Assembly (NCBI GenBank): GCA_948567375.1
Contig: OX419760.1
Coordinates: 62,058,911-62,122,910 of the forward strand
Direction: 5' to 3'
Origin: Lunularia cruciata
Taxonomy: Eukaryota > Streptophyta > Marchantiopsida > Lunulariales > Lunulariaceae
DNA: 64,000 nt
Positions 59,564 through 64,000 of the stretch are shown one piece after another. Position 1 is the first letter of the stretch; each line of letters starts with the position of its first letter. A program made the position numbers and the translations under genes. The notes under the pieces were generated by a model that saw only the letters and a program-made list of their open reading frames with translations, did not search any database and had not been told where the DNA came from.

Positions 59564-59919
59564 TGTAACAATATGAAGTTTAGCAACAAATTTAGTTAAG
59601 GCTAACAAATTAGTGAACATGCCAAATTAGCCTAGAATATTCTAAAAGTCTCTATGAAGCTTCTTGGTTAGCTTAGCTTGCATCTCAAATAAGTAGTTTC
59701 TAGTTGGAAGCTTCTAGAAGCTTCCAACTAGTTTAGCTTGCAAGCCAAGTATACGGCTTCTAGAAGGAAGCTTCTTGAGAAACTTCTCAAGAACCTTGTA
59801 TGCTCTCTATAAATTCCAAAACCATAGCTCATGCTAGGCATTCAGAGTTTACCACATTCAAGTGTCCCAATGTGATCTTCCATTCTCCTATTTCTCTCCT
59901 TAGTCTTGGATCTTTTACA
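59564..59919 (+). repeat. A-VI 3' LTR
   Basis: 356 bp, TGTAACAATATGAAG to GATCTTTTACA. It contains a 32-bp perfect palindrome at 59700-59731 whose core is GGAAGCTTCTAGAAGCTTCC, a further GAAGCTTCTTGAGAA group at 59767-59795, and CTATAAAT at 59808-59815. It is shorter than the 5' LTR by one 55-bp deletion. Confidence 0.93.
59700..59731. promoter_or_regulatory. perfect heat-shock-element-like palindrome in LTR U3
   Basis: The core nGAAnnTTCnnGAAnnTTCn is met in full (59706-59725). It lies about 80 bp upstream of the TATA box. Similar arrays sit in the same place in every family A LTR of the window, so they are a property of the family. Binding by heat shock factors is an inference from the motif. 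Confidence 0.6.
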
Positions 59920-60665
59920 AATAGCCCATAGTCAACCAAGGTCATTGGAGACCTAATCTTTCAAGTGGCTTTTCTACAAATTATACTTATCCTCTCTTCA
60001 CTATCTAGAGGACTCCCTCTACCAAACCATTGCTTCAAGGTGATCTTGAGATGTAAGATGGTGATCATTAAGGGCCTTGTCACACAAGACTTGAAAATCT
60101 CCCAAGAACTTTAAACCTTGATCAATCAAGACCTTGGCTAACACACCAAAATGACTAAGAATCCCATCTATGAACAAATAAGCTAACCTTTCACTGGACG
60201 TGTTTGGAAGTTCCACCAAATCAATCCACTTAGAGAAGTGCTCTACCATAACCAAAACAAACCAATGATATCTCATAGTCAAAGATAAAGTTCTAACAAA
60301 GTCTAAACTCAAGTAGTAACCCAAACCCATGATAAGTAGTGGGTGTAATTGTGGCATAAGAGCATTGAATGATGCTCTAACTAAGTCACAAACCATGCAT
60401 TTTTCAACAAGTGCACATCAGTTTGCATATCATGCTACCAATAATGACTCTAAAGTAAGCTATATGTTTGGTTCCACTCCAAAATATCCTAGCTCATCAT
60501 GAGCATGACATACCAATTGTAGTCTTTGAGATAGAAAGGTATTTCTTGCACTCTACCATCCATTCATACCCAAAGAAGGTCCCTAAAACCTAAACCTTAG
60601 TGCAATCTACATCATAGCTCTTTATCTAGTGTCTTATTACCAAATTGGACAACTTGTGCCTTAGT
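59920..60665 (-). pseudogene. B-V integrase (right part)
   Basis: Minus 60019-60396 reads MRYHWFVLVMVEHFSKWIDL, AYLFIDGILSHFGVLAKVLI, DQGLKFLGDFQVLCDKALND and HHLTSQDHLEA. The first two catalytic Asp and the Glu are readable. The zinc-binding module is decayed at 60420-60560. It fades out near 60665, where B-III continues towards RNase H; the rest of the element is missing. The domain joins element DNA to the genome. This copy is broken by A-VI and by stops. Confidence 0.8.
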
Positions 60666-63400
60666 AAATTTTTGAATGAATCAACCATCTTATTTATCAT
60701 AACACAATAATTGTCACATTGTAGCACAATTAAGTGCCTACAAAATGATTGTTACATTTCACTTAGAAATTTTTTTCAAGGCATTACTTCCATAAATTTT
60801 CTGCAAACACCAAGGATCAAACGCACAAGGTATTCCAACAACTCCAATTATGAAGATTCACCAACACTTGTGCAATTTGATGAACAAGACACTATACCAA
60901 TAATTGAGTAAAGCAACAAGAAGATTGTGCTCTTTCATTTATTAAATTTCTATGGGATTAAATACAAAGCACTTTGAATATGTTTCTTAAAATAGCAAAC
61001 AATACTTGGTAGTTACTATACAAAACTAACTAACATTTATAACTTAGTCCCCAAAGTATGAACTAACTAAAAATATCTAACTAATCATTCAAGTTAGTTA
61101 CACTTGCTTACGTCTCCTAATGATCTTCTTCTTCTTTATTTACTATCATTTATAAACAAGATGCTAATATATGTACCTTTAATTTAAGGCTTTCTCTAAG
61201 TTCTACTTTTGTTGGCTATTGATCTTGTATAATTTGTATCATGACCTTCTTCTCTGGATGTTTTAGTTCTTGACCATTAACTGTTATAAGGTTTTGGTCA
61301 ATTTCAAGGTATCCCAATCCACTAATATGTTCCCAATGTTCTTCATTATTAAATTCTCTTATTCACATTGCCATCTTTGACAACTTATAGTAAAAATGGT
61401 TGTTGTTTTTTCCTTGCAATGGCTATTAAGGATGCATGTTATGTTTCAATTCCTTGATTCCTAATGGCTATTCTAGTTCTTGTTTGAGTAATGGACATTC
61501 TCTCCCTCTCTTCCAATTCTTGTAGTAGGATCTTGAATATTGCCAACTTGGTTTCTATAATTGCTAATTCTCTTTCTTTTCCCTTGTAATGCTCTTAGAT
61601 CTCTTCATTCTTAGCTAGACTTTGTTTTAGTTCCTTCCAATGATCCACTCCTACATCTAATTTCTTGTTAACAATCAAGATGATGCACAAATTTTGATAA
61701 TTCTTGTTGTTGTTTCTTGTAATTGCATTTGCAATATGATTCATTTTGACAAAGTCTTGCTTTGAGTTTGCATCTAGATTGTTCTTCTTACTTTGCAACT
61801 TGAAAATGCTTTATGCCTTTTCTTTGTTCTTCTTTTGACACTTGTCTAACTTAAACTTTCCTTGGTCTAATTCTTCAGCATCAAGTCAATGTTGGCTCTT
61901 TACTATACAAAGTGGAATATATCTTCTTAACAAGATGGAAAATGTCATAGACATCCTATGATTGCATAGCATACCATAGGAAATTGAGTATAAAATCTAA
62001 AATCAATAGTTTTATCTTCCTAACATTCCATGTGGATAACAATCCTGAATAGATATGCCACAAATTGGCTTCTTCACTCCCTAGATTGGGCACATCTTGA
62101 GGATGGCTTGGTTTTATGTACCAATTTTGATCCTTGGGGTTCTATAGTATTGAATTCTCCTTAGACATCTTGTGTGGATAACTTGGGTTTTCAATTAGGT
62201 TTGCTTCTTCTAAAGTGTCTTTGTGGATTCTTCGTAACTTAAAGGATAACTAATCTACAATTCTCTTTTCTTTTTCTTTTGCTCTACATTCACTCTACTT
62301 GTGGTTCAACGATAGCTCTCCATTTTCCAGTCCTCTTTGTGACGTGAGAACACTTTCTAACTAATTTGGTTCCATTGACTTGCCCATTCTTGCAAAGTAC
62401 TCATCTTTGTCCCATATGTCATTCAGTCTTTCATGCTCAACTGATGTACTTTAGTAGCTATCTAGTGGCAAAAGGTCATCATCAAAGAACACATTCTTTT
62501 CTTTAGATAATAGATTCATCTATGCATAGAAGTGAACCATAAAAGAGATGAGATACATTGGTCCTTGTCTGCAAACTTTCCATATATCATTTGAGTATAA
62601 TGCTAAAACACATTGGCCAATCAATGTTTTCTCTTGCAAAGACATGTTAAAAAAATGCCTTACTAATAGTGAGGTAAGTGGTTCTCTAGGATAAAAATGA
62701 ATGCATTATAGCACGCAGTATGGCTCTCTTCTTAGTATCCTAATAAGCATTTACTTAGAACTCATTGTTGCACACTTGATAAAAAGAAACAAGGCTTCTA
62801 ATTTCAATAACATAATATTTGTGTCTTCATATTGAGCATAAAGTATGTGCCCATCTGTTTTTCTTGCATCTTTTGCCAAGATCGAGCATCAATTGTCTTT
62901 TGTCTAGTTGGGAGGATTCCTATGAAGAGTATTGTGACCTTGATAATTCCCTACCTTTAACTCATACATGACATACGTTGAGATATAATCCCAATCCCAC
63001 ATCAAAAGCTAAGGTGCATCTTCTTTAGATACTCTTAGTGAGCAGCTATCTCAAACTTCTCTATTGTAGGTGCCCGTGCCTTGAGGTCCCATTCCTCCCA
63101 TACCATTCTTTGCTCCTCTCATCCTATCAATTATTCTTGATTGTTTTTCTATTGCACTCAACTCTTTGTGCTCTGCTCCATTGAATTACTTGACAATGAG
63201 CAACTTGTCTAAATAATTTTTTTCTTGCACTCTCCCAATGTGAGAAAACAAAGTTTGAGAATGAACTTGACTCCAAGGGAATGATGGTATCCACCATCTC
63301 CATTTTGTCAATATGCCTAGTCATTCTTCCCACATGAATTTCACTCATGTATGCAATAGTTATGCAGTTTGTGCGGTGGCCATTAAAGGAATTCAAGGTT
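60666..63400. other. AT-rich stretch without a supported gene
   Basis: Open stretches are short and match no family I know. Weak repeat-like runs of TTCTT/TTCTC occur at 61130-61620. Minus 63127-63396 contains VGRMTRHIDKMEMVDTIIPL and may belong to the gag-like sequence that follows it. No LTR end, primer site or polypurine tract was found. Confidence 0.35.
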
Positions 63401-63429
63401 GATGGATTTTGAAAACATCACTTTGCTCA

Positions 63430-64000
63430 TCACTCACTTGCAGTCCTGCATTCTTTGTTTCATACCTAACTTTTTCTCATAAAGCTTCACTACAAAGACA
63501 TATTTTTCCAAAGAATGAGCCAATATAAGAATTACTTCTTCTTTGTATACACTTAGCACCTGAAAAAGAAAGAATAACAATTTTCCAAAATTTCTCATTG
63601 CTAGCCACATATGCAAGTGTATGCCTTGCATAGTTCTTTCCAACCTTCTACTAGAACTCTTGTAAGCTCTTTAGCTTGTCAGTCCGCACTCCTTGGTAGT
63701 TTTGCCTCAAGCACTCAAGGAACTCTACCATGGGGTTAAATTGTAATACTCCACCACCTCTTGCTATGATACCACCACTCGTAGTAGCACCATGTCCAAC
63801 TGGTGCACCACCATTAGATACATTGATGTTACTAGAACTAGAACTTGTGGGTATTGCTTGTCAACCTTGAGAAACCAAGCTTGAGGTGATGGAGATGTAG
63901 TCTAAAGGTCAATACTATTTCCATAGGTCAATCTCCTCTAAGTGTGCATGCTTGAACTTGAGGTAATTGTCCATAAGTAGACCCTCCAAGTGTTAGGACA
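63430..64000 (-). pseudogene. gypsy gag-like fragment at the window edge, related to family B
   Basis: The minus-strand translation near 63990-63920 contains LEGLLMDNYLKFKHAHLEEI, the counterpart of LEGPPMDAYHEFKRAHLEEI in B-III gag at about 19140-19090. It is followed by a Gly/Ser/Asn-rich linker and GVLQFNPMVEFLECLRQNYQ (63760-63690). That last part is not visible in B-III, where family C sequence intervenes. The element probably continues beyond base 64000. Confidence 0.5.

Larger units (their letters stand above)
55583..59919 (+). mobile_element. chromovirus copy A-VI, complete insertion with AATAG target duplication
   Basis: 4337 bp with both LTRs (55583-55986, 59564-59919), a Met-type primer site, gag, RNase H, integrase, chromodomain and polypurine tract. 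It is flanked by AATAG (55578-55582 and 59920-59924). It lies in the integrase gene of B-V. Most of the protease and the RT catalytic part are deleted: LQGTISNCGCGMTC at 57235 is followed within 50 bp by the RT thumb. It is therefore non-autonomous, and its coding remnants contain stops. Confidence 0.93.

Overview
The window looks like nuclear DNA from a seed plant with a large, repeat-choked genome, probably a gymnosperm. The grounds are one six-exon plant-type nuclear gene, very AT-rich intergenic DNA, and several layers of old Ty3/gypsy LTR retrotransposons. One of these families carries a pol type that, from memory, is more typical of mosses, lycophytes and gymnosperms than of flowering plants. 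The taxon is an inference; no marker in the window names the species.

One cellular gene is convincing: a PTGES2-like thioredoxin/GST-fold protein on the + strand (coding exons between 47972 and 50428, five GT-AG introns, 341 codons). It sits in a less AT-rich island of about 47.0-52.5 kb.

Almost everything else is transposon-derived. Family A is a chromovirus (Ty3/gypsy with a C-terminal chromodomain; initiator-Met tRNA primer site; LTR about 350-450 bp packed with GAA/TTC motifs and a TATA box). Copies: A-I 1-4935 (-), A-II 8934-12195 plus 21297-22708 (-), A-III 22711-24067 (+), A-IV 42236-46325 (-), and A-VI 55583-59919 (+), the last a whole insertion flanked by AATAG duplications. Family B is Ty3/gypsy with a PHD-finger-like domain after the integrase. 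Copies: an LTR at 1050-1612 (+), a gag scrap at 4936-5168 (+), a near-complete copy at 12196-21296 (-) inside A-II, an LTR at 30055-30596 (-), and a 3' part at 54169-55582 plus 59920-60665 (-), split by A-VI. Family C is Athila/Tat-like, with 660-690 bp LTRs, an Asp-type primer site and an extra Cys/His-rich reading frame upstream of gag. Copies: 5169-8310 (-), 17220-19069 (-, inside B) and 24068-30020 (+). Family D is a decayed gypsy element at about 30.65-36.2 kb (-). A Ty1/copia fragment lies at 52.74-54.1 kb (+).

Nesting gives a relative history. B-III entered A-II, and a C fragment later lay within B-III. A-VI entered B-V. A-III is cut off by C-III. Every element is disabled by stops, frameshifts or deletions. 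At least two have lost the reverse transcriptase YxDD segment, although one family C fragment keeps a 375-codon open RT-RNase H frame. The stretches 36.2-42.2 kb, 46.3-47.7 kb, 50.4-52.7 kb and 60.7-63.4 kb hold no gene that I can support.
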